A DNA stretch of 21,180 nt from GSA-30 sp036384435 (GCF_036384435.1 NZ_DASVMI010000022.1:1-21180); one strand, 5' to 3'; positions 6,099 to 13,917 are shown, numbered from the stretch's first letter. A program made the numbers and translations. The notes: generated by a model from the sequence alone, not told the origin.

Positions 6099-9000
6099 TC
6101 AGGACTGCTTGTCGGTATCGTGTTCCTGCTTATGCTTCTCTTCTTCGGGCGCGGCAGGGGCCTCGGCTGCCGGAGCTGAAGGCTCCTGGGTGGTATGGTG
6201 TACACCGGCATCGGCCAGCAGGTCACCCTGCGTCGGCGGTGCTACGACCTTCGGAGATTCCTGAGCGGTTTCTTGCGCCGTTTCCTGGGTAGTAGCCTGA
6301 GCCTCGGAAACCTCGACCACGGGAGGTGGTTCGACAGTGCGTGCTTCCCCGACGGGCTCCACCTTGGTTTCGATGGCTACGAGCTGCGGCGCCGCTTCGG
6401 CAAAAGCCAGCGTTGTATGCGCCAGCGGTGCCTGACCGTGGAAATCGATGGTCTGGTCTTCGCGGGCTGCTGCGGTCGCCGGCTCGGTCACGGGCGCATC
6501 TGCATGGGTTGAGGCGGAGATCACCGGGGTAGCGGCCTCGGCAACAGGTTCATGCGATGACGAGGCCGCCGTCGAGGTACTTTCCTCGACGCGCGCATTC
6601 GACGCTGCCGTGGGCGAAGGCTCAAGATGGTCTTGAGCGGCATGGCCTTCGGAGGTGTGTACGGTGATCGCATCTTCACTATTCGACTCGGCCTGCGGAA
6701 TGGGCGGCAGGGCTGGCAAGTTGAATGAAGGGGCGATCGGTGCCGACGCATGGACTTCCGGGGGTGTTTCCAGATCTGTCCGAGTGGTCCGAATGGGCGC
6801 GGCAGAAATTGTTGTTGTGGCCTGACCGACAAGAGGATGTTCGCCACTCGCCTGTGTGTCGATCGCCGGTGCCTGTATCGGAGCCTGGGCGGCCTCGGTC
6901 GAAGTGACGGCCACGACGGCGGCCACTGCCGTTGAAACGGGGGCGGCGGCAACCGGCGTGTGCGTGGGTGCCTTTGCCTGTACCGGCTCGGAAACCGCCT
7001 GCTCCTGGCGGTCTTCGTCGTCCAGGTCGCTGGCGTCATCCACCGGCAGGCCATCGGTTTGTACGTTCTGCGCGGCGCCGTCTTCGTGGCGACGGCGACG
7101 GCGACCACCACGACGTCCACGACGACGACGTGCGGGCGCAGCTTCGCCTTCGGCGGATGTTCCAGTCTCGGCACCTGGCGTGGTCGTCGCATCGACGATC
7201 GTGGTCAGGGTGAGATCCTTGTCCCCTCCTGTCGCAGCCTGATCAAGCACAGCTGGCGAGGCCGCCTGGGCCGGGCGCGGGTTGCGCTCCTGCCTGGGTT
7301 GCTGGACCGATTGCAAGGCAGGGGTGGCTGGCTGTGGCTTGCGTTCGTTTTGCAGAGGCTGCTGGGCGGCGGTTTCCTGCGCGGCCTTGGGCTGGCGCTC
7401 CTGGCGTGTATTTTCCTGCTTGACCTGTGGCTGGCGTGGCTGCTGCGCTTCGTTGCGCTGCTGGCGTGGCTGCCCTTGTTGCTGGCTCTTGTCCTTGTCC
7501 TTGCCGGCCTGGGGTTGCTGCTGGCTGACCTTGGGCTGCTGTTGCTGCGCTTCACGCCGCTGCTGCTTGTTGCTCCCTTGCTGGTTGCCGCGATTACCGC
7601 GTTCGTCGCGACGATTGCCGCGTTGTTCGCTGCCGCGCGACTCCTTGCGCTGCGAGGGCGCTGCGGCAGGCGCCACCGGAGCCGGGGCGGGAGCTGGAGC
7701 GGCGAAGAGGCCGCGAATCCAGCCAAAAAGGCCGCCGCTGGCCGCCACGGGTGCTGCTGCAGGCTTGTTGGTCGTCGCTTGAGCGACAACCGGCTGGGCC
7801 GCCGCCTCTTCGCGCATGGGCGCGGGCGAGGCGGGCATGATGCCGCTGACGGCGGGCTGTTCGCTGCTGCCCAGCGCCTGACCCATCTTGGGGATGGGCG
7901 TGGATTCCACGGCGGTCAAACGTTCGTAGCTTGGCTTGCTGTGCTCACCCATGTCCGCTTCGCGGATGCGCTGGATCTCGATGTGCGGCGTTTCGAGCTT
8001 GTCGTCGGCAACGATGACCACATGCACCTTGTTGCGCAGCTCGATCTCCACCACGCTGGCACGCTTCTCGTTGAGCATGAAGTTGGCCACGCTCGGCGGA
8101 GCCTGCACCAGCACCTGGCCGGTGTTGTCCTTCATGGCATGCTCTTCGATCAATCGAAGGGTCGACAGCGACAGCGACTCCACGCCACGGATGTGGCCAT
8201 GGCCCTCGCAGCGGGGGCAGACATTCTGGGTGGCTTCGCCCAGGCTGGGGCGCAGACGCTGGCGTGACATCTCCAACAGGCCGAACCGTGAGATGCGGCC
8301 GATCTGCACACGCGCGCGATCAAGCTTGAGGGCGTCCTTGAGGCGCTCTTCTACTTCGCGCTGATGCTTGGGGCTGTCCATATCGATGAAGTCGATAACG
8401 ATCAGGCCGCCGGCATCACGGATGCGCAACTGCCGGGCGATTTCAACGGCCGCCTCGCAGTTGGTGTTGAAGGCGGTTTCTTCGATGTCGCTTCCCTTGG
8501 TGGCCTTCGACGAGTTGATGTCGATGGCGGTCAGGGCCTCGGTCTGGTCGATCACGATCGATCCGCCGGACGGCAGGCGCACGCTGCGCTCGAAGGCGCT
8601 CTCGATCTGGGTCTCGATCTGGTAGCGCGAGAACAGCGGGGTATCGTCGCGGTACAGCTTGAGCTTGCGCAGGGCATTGGGCATGACCTGCTGCATGAAG
8701 TCGCGGGCATCCTGGTACAGCGATTCCTCGTCGATGAGGATTTCGCCGATGTCGTTGCGCAGGTAGTCGCGCAACGCGCGGATGAATAGCTTCGATTCCT
8801 GGTAGATCAGGAAAGGTGCTTTCTGCGCACTGGCGGCCTGGGAGATCGCCTTCCACAGTTGCAGCAGGTAGTCCAGGTCCCACTGAAGCTCTTCGGCGTC
8901 GCGGCCCATGCCAGCGGTGCGCACGATCAGGCCTACATCGTCCGGTACGGTCAGATGCTCCAAGGCCTCCTTCAATGCCTGGCGATCTTCGCCCTCGATC

Positions 9001-9422
9001 CGGCGCGATACACCACCGGCCTTCGGGTTATTGGGCATCAGTACCATGTAGCGGCCGGCGAGGCTGATGAACGTGGTCAGGGCGGCACCCTTGTTGCCAC
9101 GTTCCTCCTTCTCGACCTGGACCACGATCTCATGGCCTTCCTTGATCAGGTCGCGGATATTGGCCTTGTTCGGGTCCAGGCCCGGTGTGAAGTACTCGCG
9201 GGCAATTTCCTTGAGCGGCAGGAAGCCGTGGCGTTCGGCGCCATAGTCAACGAAACAGGCTTCAAGCGAGGCTTCGACGCGAGTGATGCGGCCTTTGTAG
9301 ATATTGGCTTTTTTCTGCTCGCGGGACGGGATTTCGATATCGAGATCGTAAAGGGTCTGACCATCAACGATGGCCACACGCAACTCCTCACGCTGAGTTG
9401 CGTTGATCAACATACGCTTCAT
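6099..9422 (-). CDS. rne: Ribonuclease E
   Basis: A 1107-residue endoribonuclease that cleaves single-stranded AU-rich RNA and scaffolds the degradosome. The catalytic half (1-510) is highly conserved: S1 domain (about 36-118), 5'-sensor residues R168-T169, catalytic Asp301 (A-I-D-I-N-S) and Asp344 (V-I-D-F-I-D-M), and the Zn-link C402-P-R-C405. The C-terminal half looks disordered: a short amphipathic segment GGLFGWIRGLF (563-573), probably for membrane attachment; a Q/R-rich tract (590-715); an Arg-rich block (765-778), probably RNA-binding; and a long A/P/T/E-rich acidic tail. Binding sites for partners cannot be read from sequence. ATG 9422 is chosen over one seven codons upstream because it gives the family start MKRMLINATQ and has GAGGAA eight bases before it. 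Confidence 0.97.
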   Translation of the reverse strand: MKRMLINATQREELRVAIVDGQTLYDLDIEIPSREQKKANIYKGRITRVEASLEACFVDYGAERHGFLPLKEIAREYFTPGLDPNKANIRDLIKEGHEIVVQVEKEERGNKGAALTTFISLAGRYMVLMPNNPKAGGVSRRIEGEDRQALKEALEHLTVPDDVGLIVRTAGMGRDAEELQWDLDYLLQLWKAISQAASAQKAPFLIYQESKLFIRALRDYLRNDIGEILIDEESLYQDARDFMQQVMPNALRKLKLYRDDTPLFSRYQIETQIESAFERSVRLPSGGSIVIDQTEALTAIDINSSKATKGSDIEETAFNTNCEAAVEIARQLRIRDAGGLIVIDFIDMDSPKHQREVEERLKDALKLDRARVQIGRISRFGLLEMSRQRLRPSLGEATQNVCPRCEGHGHIRGVESLSLSTLRLIEEHAMKDNTGQVLVQAPPSVANFMLNEKRASVVEIELRNKVHVVIVADDKLETPHIEIQRIREADMGEHSKPSYERLTAVESTPIPKMGQALGSSEQPAVSGIMPASPAPMREEAAAQPVVAQATTNKPAAAPVAASGGLFGWIRGLFAAPAPAPAPVAPAAAPSQRKESRGSEQRGNRRDERGNRGNQQGSNKQQRREAQQQQPKVSQQQPQAGKDKDKSQQQGQPRQQRNEAQQPRQPQVKQENTRQERQPKAAQETAAQQPLQNERKPQPATPALQSVQQPRQERNPRPAQAASPAVLDQAATGGDKDLTLTTIVDATTTPGAETGTSAEGEAAPARRRRGRRGGRRRRRHEDGAAQNVQTDGLPVDDASDLDDEDRQEQAVSEPVQAKAPTHTPVAAAPVSTAVAAVVAVTSTEAAQAPIQAPAIDTQASGEHPLVGQATTTISAAPIRTTRTDLETPPEVHASAPIAPSFNLPALPPIPQAESNSEDAITVHTSEGHAAQDHLEPSPTAASNARVEESTSTAASSSHEPVAEAATPVISASTHADAPVTEPATAAAREDQTIDFHGQAPLAHTTLAFAEAAPQLVAIETKVEPVGEARTVEPPPVVEVSEAQATTQETAQETAQESPKVVAPPTQGDLLADAGVHHTTQEPSAPAAEAPAAPEEEKHKQEHDTDKQS

Positions 9423-9440
9423 TGTAATTTTTCCTCGGCT

Positions 9441-9464
9441 CACCGCGCGTCGCGTGCCGCGGTG
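9441..9464 (-). promoter_or_regulatory. Hairpin upstream of the rne ribosome-binding site
   Basis: CACCGCG and CGCGGTG (9441-9447 and 9458-9464) can pair in the rne leader, ending four bases from the Shine-Dalgarno (9431-9436). RNase E is known to control its own mRNA through leader structure in E. coli, so a role here is plausible but not shown. Confidence 0.4.
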
Positions 9465-9731
9465 GCGCCAGAAGGGCGGCCTGCCGGGGATCGCGCCGCT
9501 GCGTTAAGCGGCTTGTGACGGAACCGTTTCTGGTCCCGGGGTGATTCTCTGGGTCACGCTCTTCTGTCGCAGTACCCCTCGATACCGGACAAACGACAAC
9601 CCGAACCGTTACGATGAAAGGGAGCAGCGACCGGCTGCCGAATATGGCGGCCAGCGCTATCCTCGCCGGCGTCGCGGGCGGGCTGACCGCTCCAACCGAA
9701 TTTTTCATCGGACGGGGCGCAGCGCCATCCG

Positions 9732-9760
9732 AGTATCCTATCTCGTCAGGTTTTTTTCAA
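9732..9760 (-). promoter_or_regulatory. Predicted rne promoter overlapping the rluC start
   Basis: On the minus strand, TTGAAA (9760-9755) and GATACT (9737-9732) have 17-base spacing. Transcription would begin near 9725 and give a leader of about 300 nt before the rne ATG at 9422. The whole 337-base stretch 9423-9759 holds no other gene that I can support. A weak plus-strand CGGACA / TACGAT pair near 9587-9615 could serve rluC. Confidence 0.5.
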
Positions 9761-10743
9761 TGCAGACGGTAACTTCCCCCGACGCACCTCAAGGGGTGCG
9801 TCAAGTTCAAGTTGGCCCGGAAAGGGATGGCCAGCGCATCGACAATGCACTCATGACCCTGCTCAAGGGCGTGCCCAAGAGCATGATCTATCGCTTGTTG
9901 CGCACCGGGCAGGTGCGTGTAAATGGTAAGCGAGCCAAACCCGATACGCGTCTCGCCGAGGGTGATACGCTGCGCATTCCACCTGTCAGGGTGGCTGAGC
10001 GCCCGGTAGAGCAGGGGCCGCCCGAGCATCTTGTGACCAGCGTGACGGATGCGGTCATCTTCGAGGACAAGCATTTCCTGGTCATCGACAAGCCGGCCGG
10101 TGTGGCCAGCCACGGAGGCAGCGGCGTCAGTTTCGGTGCCATCGAACTACTGCGCGCGGCGCGGCCCCAGGAGCATCTGGAATTGGTTCATCGCCTGGAC
10201 CGCGACACCAGTGGCGTGCTGGTGTTCGCCAAGACCCGCGCCGGACTGACCGGCCTGCAAGCGGAGATTCGTGCCAACACGGTGACCAAACAGTACCTGT
10301 GCCTGATGACCGGGCATCCGGACAAGGCGAAGTTCGACGTGAATGCGCCCTTGCTCAAGTCTGTGCTCCAGGGCGGTGAGCGGATGGTGCGAGTGGCCGA
10401 GAATGGCAAGCCCTCACTGACCTTCTTTCGCGAGATGGAACAATACCCTGGCGCTCGATTGATGCAGGCCACCCTCGGCACGGGCCGCACCCATCAGATC
10501 CGAGTGCATGCTCAGCATGTCGGGCACGCGCTGGCCGGAGACATCAAATATGGTGACCGCGAAGCCAACAAGCGTTTCAAGGAATGGGGCCTCAATCGCC
10601 TGTTCCTCCACGCCGCCCATATGAGCTTCGAAGTGGACGGCCGCGCCTATGCCTTCTCAGCGCCCCTTCCAGACGATCTGAAGCACTTCCTCGATGTGTT
10701 GTCCACCAAAGGCCCCAAGGGACGGATTCGCGGGCGCCATTGA
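9760..10743 (+). CDS. rluC: 23S rRNA pseudouridine synthase (RluC type)
   Basis: A 327-residue enzyme that isomerises uridines in 23S rRNA (positions 955, 2504 and 2580 in E. coli RluC). An S4 RNA-binding domain occupies about 24-75 (R-I-D-N-A-L, then Y-R-L-L-R-T-G-Q-V-R-V-N). The RluA-family catalytic motif H-R-L-D-R-D-T-S-G is at 144-152, with Asp147 as the nucleophile. The motif G-R-T-H-Q-I-R-V-H in the C-terminal half is also present. RluC rather than RluD is preferred because the gene is divergent from rne, as in E. coli. ATG 9760 is chosen over a far upstream ATG (9541) because it gives the normal family length and has AGG at 9748-9750. Confidence 0.92.
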   Translation: MQTVTSPDAPQGVRQVQVGPERDGQRIDNALMTLLKGVPKSMIYRLLRTGQVRVNGKRAKPDTRLAEGDTLRIPPVRVAERPVEQGPPEHLVTSVTDAVIFEDKHFLVIDKPAGVASHGGSGVSFGAIELLRAARPQEHLELVHRLDRDTSGVLVFAKTRAGLTGLQAEIRANTVTKQYLCLMTGHPDKAKFDVNAPLLKSVLQGGERMVRVAENGKPSLTFFREMEQYPGARLMQATLGTGRTHQIRVHAQHVGHALAGDIKYGDREANKRFKEWGLNRLFLHAAHMSFEVDGRAYAFSAPLPDDLKHFLDVLSTKGPKGRIRGRH

Positions 10744-10752
10744 ATGCCTGAA

Positions 10753-10848
10753 GGGGACGCAAGCGTGTCGTCAGTGTCAGGCAGTCCACCAGCCTCGATG
10801 GCATCCTGCGAGATTGCGGCGCGGCGCAATCTCAACCATTGCGTCCCC
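10753..10848. repeat. Nested inverted-repeat element between convergent genes
   Basis: Outer arms GGGGACGCAA (10753-10762) and TTGCGTCCCC (10839-10848) enclose an inner perfect 9-bp hairpin GAGATTGCG / CGCAATCTC (10810-10818 and 10825-10833). Another 7-bp pair (10745-10751 with 10777-10783) overlaps the left arm. No T tract follows, so this is not a normal terminator. It may be a small non-autonomous repeat or a structured RNA. It fills most of the 131 bases between rluC and the next gene. Confidence 0.5.
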
Positions 10849-10874
10849 GCCACTCATCACCATTTCCCGATCGC

Positions 10875-12386
10875 CTATAGGAAGAAGCGGCCGCTCACTT
10901 CGAGCGAGCGCAGTACCGGTCCGGCCAGTCCTGCCTCCACGATCAGCGCACAAGCGGCGTGGGCGATGGCGATGGGAGCGAGCGAGCGCGTGCGCAGGAA
11001 ACACCAGGCCCAATAAAGTTCAGCCAGGAAGCACATCTGCATGAGCAGTCCGTTTGGGGTATGCAACAAGGCGAAAGTCAGTGCGGTGACCAGGACGCAT
11101 AGCGCCGATGGCCAACGCCACTGTTCCCAGCGGCGCATGACCACCACCAGGATCAACCACTGTTGCAGGCTTGCCCATACCAGGTAGATCAGCACGTGGC
11201 GCCAGGGCAGGGGGCGCAGGTGATGTCCGTCGACCGCCAACACCATGACATAGGCTACGATGACCAGACCGAGCGGCCACAGCCAGCCATTTTTGTCGGG
11301 ACCAAACCAGCGCCAAGTAACCGGTCGTGGCAGGTGCCACTCGCGCCATGCGGCGAAGCCCAACGCTCCTACGAAGCCGATGATGGCCGGTATCGAAGGG
11401 TGCAATTGCCATTGCAGGCCGATGATCAGCCAAAGCGGTCCGAGCACGATCAGCGCCAACGCGATGCTTTCACGCGTGCGATATTGCGCAGCGAACAGCA
11501 ATGTCGCGAGGTAGAGCATGCAACCGGCCCACCCTAGCCACGGGAGCCAGGTCAGGCGCGGTGAAGGCGTCAGGGTCTGATTGTCCGTGGCGATGATGGC
11601 GCCCGGTTGTCTGGCAAGGATGTCGTCACGAAGGGTGAGCGCTTGCTCGGCGCTGGCACCTGTCGGAAGACGAATCCTGGGGGCGGCCTGTTCTGCATGC
11701 CAGTTCGCCAATTGCTGTCGCGCCTGGGCCACGGAGCCTTCCAGCATCAGGCTGGCTGTGGCAGGAGGAGGGATCGGCATGCCGGCTTGCAAGGTCACAT
11801 CCTTGAGCAACCATGATGCGCCGGCGGGAATGATCGGCCGCAGCCTGAGCATCGTCGCGACCTGCGGCAGTTGACACAGTGGATGAGCAGAATCGGAGGA
11901 AAGCGCCTGCAAGTGGCCAAGATCCACACGAATTTCGTTCGAGTGCGTGGATAGCTCGGCAACATCGGCGATCAGACAACCTTTCTGCTCCGGTGTTTCC
12001 CACGACAGCCCAAGGCGACCTGGAGAGCTGCTTTTGGCGTGGATCAGCAAGGTGGACCAATGGTGCAGATCGACGGGGTGAGTCAGCGGCAAGCCGAGAT
12101 CGAAGGGGCTGCCGTCCCCACTGACGCTGTCCAGACCGTCCACACCTACGAGGAGGTGTGCCTTGCCGAAGGCATGACCTGAGACCAGGTCCTGCGGATA
12201 GCGAGGCGACCAACGCCACAATGGCTCGTCGTGTTGCAGCAACCACAACCGCTGACGTGCATCGCGGTTCAGTTCGCCACGCACGATCCAGGCGGATGTG
12301 GCAGCCATGGTCCACAGCAGCACGGCAACCGCCAGCAGGAAGCTGGCGGACCAGGCAATGCGACGCAGGAGCGTAGCCGTCTTCAA
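10875..12386 (-). CDS. Membrane protein with C-terminal CPBP (Abi)-like domain, degenerate active site
   Basis: About 503 residues if it starts at the TTG at 12386, which overlaps the stop of phhB. An N-terminal membrane helix (about 9-32) is followed by a large probably periplasmic domain (about 35-280) of no recognised family, then seven or eight membrane helices (from about 281 to 490). The end resembles CPBP/Abi intramembrane proteases: F-A-L-L-H (438-442) fits motif 2 (FxxxH) and H476-A-A-C fits motif 3. The position of motif 1 (EExxxR) instead reads Q408-Q409-W-L-I-L, so the two glutamates are lost and the protein may be catalytically dead. An ATG at 12476 would add 30 residues inside phhB; the TTG is preferred because the membrane helix follows at once. 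Function unknown. Confidence 0.7.
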   Translation of the reverse strand: MKTATLLRRIAWSASFLLAVAVLLWTMAATSAWIVRGELNRDARQRLWLLQHDEPLWRWSPRYPQDLVSGHAFGKAHLLVGVDGLDSVSGDGSPFDLGLPLTHPVDLHHWSTLLIHAKSSSPGRLGLSWETPEQKGCLIADVAELSTHSNEIRVDLGHLQALSSDSAHPLCQLPQVATMLRLRPIIPAGASWLLKDVTLQAGMPIPPPATASLMLEGSVAQARQQLANWHAEQAAPRIRLPTGASAEQALTLRDDILARQPGAIIATDNQTLTPSPRLTWLPWLGWAGCMLYLATLLFAAQYRTRESIALALIVLGPLWLIIGLQWQLHPSIPAIIGFVGALGFAAWREWHLPRPVTWRWFGPDKNGWLWPLGLVIVAYVMVLAVDGHHLRPLPWRHVLIYLVWASLQQWLILVVVMRRWEQWRWPSALCVLVTALTFALLHTPNGLLMQMCFLAELYWAWCFLRTRSLAPIAIAHAACALIVEAGLAGPVLRSLEVSGRFFL

Positions 12387-12718
12387 CGGGCTAGCAGGGC
12401 TTCCACGCGTGCCGCGCAGATGAAATCGTTCAGCGACAGGCCGCCCACGTCGTGAGTCGACCAGAGCAGATGGCAATGTCCATAACCGGCGTCTATATCC
12501 GGATGATGATCTTCATGGTTGGCCATGAAGCCCACGGCATTGATGAAGCCAAGCGTGCGATGGAAATCGTCGAACTTGAAATCCTTCACGATGGCCTTGC
12601 CATCGGCTGCCAGCGACCAGCCCGGAAGCTGCCCGAGCAGATCATCAATGGTCGTGCGGTCCAGTGCGTGTTCGGGACCCTTGCGTGGCTGGCAATGCTG
12701 TCGGGCAAGATCGGTCAT
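12383..12718 (-). CDS. phhB: 4a-hydroxytetrahydrobiopterin dehydratase (pterin-4a-carbinolamine dehydratase)
   Basis: A 111-residue cytoplasmic enzyme that dehydrates 4a-hydroxy-tetrahydrobiopterin so that the pterin cofactor of phenylalanine hydroxylase can be recycled. The family signature is visible: N-H-E-D-H-H-P-D (67-74) with the catalytic histidines, followed by W-S-T-H-D-V-G-G-L-S-x-N-D (86-98). Length is normal. TGGAG lies about seven bases ahead of the ATG. No phenylalanine hydroxylase gene (phhA) is in the window, so the pterin pathway link comes from the family only. The stop TGA overlaps the TTG start of the downstream membrane gene, which suggests translational coupling. Confidence 0.92.
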   Translation of the reverse strand: MTDLARQHCQPRKGPEHALDRTTIDDLLGQLPGWSLAADGKAIVKDFKFDDFHRTLGFINAVGFMANHEDHHPDIDAGYGHCHLLWSTHDVGGLSLNDFICAARVEALLAR

Positions 12719-12737
12719 GCGAAGCTCCAGTGCTTGA

Positions 12738-12766
12738 AGGCACCGAGTTTAAAGAAGCCGGTGCCT
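12738..12766. promoter_or_regulatory. Inverted repeat in the phhB leader
   Basis: AGGCACCG (12738-12745) and CGGTGCCT (12759-12766) form a perfect 8-bp inverted repeat 20 bases upstream of the phhB ATG, in the divergent phhB-nfuA region. It could be an operator half-site pair or an RNA hairpin; no T tract follows. Confidence 0.35.
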
Positions 12767-12876
12767 AAATGGCCCATGCACAGGTCATGGACGCGCATTT
12801 GCTGTGAAACAGTACTAAAATGGTGCTAATTCTCGCTGGCGCCGTTCCGGCCGCCGCGACGTCATCTGGAGCAGAC

Positions 12877-13485
12877 ATGATCGATATTTCCGAGCGCGCG
12901 CAACAGCATTTTCTGCGCCTGCTTTCCAGTCAGGGCATCGAAAGCCTGGGTATTCGCCTGAGTGTGACTCAGCCGGGTACGCCGGCGGCCAATTGCGAGT
13001 TGGAATTTTGCGAGTTGGCCGAACTTCGTGGCAACGAATGGACGGTCGAATGCAATGGCTTCGACTTCCATATCGATGGCCCTAGTGCCCCATGGCTCGA
13101 TGGCGCGACCATCGACTATGAGCCCAACATCACTGGTGGCCAGCTGAACATTCGCGCTCCACGCATCAAGGGTGAATTGCCCGGGTTGGAAGCTGGCTTG
13201 GTCGAGCGTGTGCAGTACGTGCTGGAAGCCGAGATCAACCCGAAGATCGCGTCTCACGGCGGTCGCGTCAGCCTGCTCGAAATCGATGCCCAGGGTGTGG
13301 TCGTCTTGCAATTCGGCGGCGGCTGTCACGGCTGTGGCATGGTCGATGTGACGCTCAAACAAGGTGTGGAGAAGACCTTGCGCGAACGCGTACCGGAAAT
13401 CACCGAAGTGCGCGATGCGACCGACCACACTGACGGCGCTAATCCGTATTACAGCAGGGCGGAGGGCCATTCGGCGTTGAGTTGA
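12877..13485 (+). CDS. nfuA: Fe-S biogenesis protein NfuA
   Basis: A 202-residue carrier that receives a [4Fe-4S] cluster and passes it to client enzymes, especially under iron stress or oxidation. The N-terminal half (1-95) is an A-type-like fold that lacks the three-cysteine set of true A-type carriers. The C-terminal Nfu domain (about 110-195) has C150-H-G-C153 in G-G-G-C-H-G-C-G-M, the cluster ligands formed across a dimer. ATG 12877 is chosen over an upstream ATG at 12820 because GGAG sits five bases before it and the family start (M-I-x-I-S-E-x-A) begins there. A possible -10 box TAAAAT is at 12816-12821. The gene is divergent from phhB. Confidence 0.94.
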   Translation: MIDISERAQQHFLRLLSSQGIESLGIRLSVTQPGTPAANCELEFCELAELRGNEWTVECNGFDFHIDGPSAPWLDGATIDYEPNITGGQLNIRAPRIKGELPGLEAGLVERVQYVLEAEINPKIASHGGRVSLLEIDAQGVVVLQFGGGCHGCGMVDVTLKQGVEKTLRERVPEITEVRDATDHTDGANPYYSRAEGHSALS

Positions 13486-13585
13486 CTGGAGCGAGAGCCC
13501 CGCACCGTTCGCGCCTGTGAAGCCGCTCTCTAACGTTTGCCATGAGGGGGCAGGAGTGGCGGCGCTTGCTGATTCGGCGCTCAAA

Positions 13586-13809
13586 TTACTCTCTTCGCCC
13601 GCGCAACAACACGATAAGTCCGCCGGTAACGCACAAGCCAAGAGCAAGTCCCGCCGCTGCGCCCCAGACCGCACCGGTGTCGCCCCAGAAGGCCTTACCG
13701 ATCAATACGCCAAGGACGAAGAATAGTGGAAGAGGTAGGCAACCCATTTTGAGAGATCGGCGCTGTCGGCGCTGAGGATTTCGCGCGCTGCGCCTGCTGT
13801 GAAAAACAT
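13586..13809 (-). pseudogene. Small membrane protein, probably frameshifted
   Basis: Two minus-strand frames join to make one sensible protein. The first, from ATG 13809 to a stop at 13702, begins MFFTAGAAREIL and reaches ADLSKWVAYL before drifting into unlikely sequence. The second, readable from 13747 to the TAA at 13586, gives PLPLFFVLGVLIGKAFWG and a second hydrophobic stretch ending LLRGRRE. The loss of one base near 13727-13733 (CTCTTCC on the minus strand) would explain the break. Alternatively the second frame alone is an intact 53-residue two-helix protein starting ATG 13747, but no ribosome site precedes that ATG. I do not recognise the family. Confidence 0.45.
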
Positions 13810-13854
13810 GAGGAAAAGCGACGTTGTCGCCCTTGTCGCTAAAAGTCTTCGCCC

Positions 13855-13914
13855 CTCACCGGCTGCAACGCAGCCGACCTCACTTCTCACAGCCCGCGCA
13901 GCGGGCGATCTCAC
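13855..13914. repeat. Doublet of REP-like palindromes
   Basis: Two 29-base units, 13855-13883 and 13886-13914, are separated by TT and so repeat every 31 bases. Each is bounded by CTCAC on both sides and holds a short stem: GGCTGC-AAC-GCAGCC in the first, CCCGC-GCA-GCGGG in the second. Stem sequences differ but the layout is the same. It lies just past the stop of the downstream cytochrome gene. This looks like a REP/BIME-type repeat; copies elsewhere in the genome cannot be seen here. Confidence 0.6.
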
Positions 13915-13917
13915 TTC

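Noticed and set aside
6960..8267. A 435-codon open frame on the plus strand, very hydrophobic, antisense to rne
   Set aside because: It mirrors the Gln/Arg/Pro/Ala-rich tail of RNase E; antisense of such codons gives Leu, Ala and Cys runs. The rne frame has clear family homology in its first half and continuous coding here, and no ribosome site or promoter supports the antisense frame.
9541..9759. An N-terminal extension of rluC from an upstream ATG
   Set aside because: The extra 73 residues are Arg-rich and unlike the family, and they would cover the predicted rne leader and promoter. The ATG at 9760 gives normal length.
13517..13775. Two short plus-strand frames after nfuA
   Set aside because: They are antisense to a hydrophobic minus-strand frame with much better protein character and have basic, low-complexity translations.
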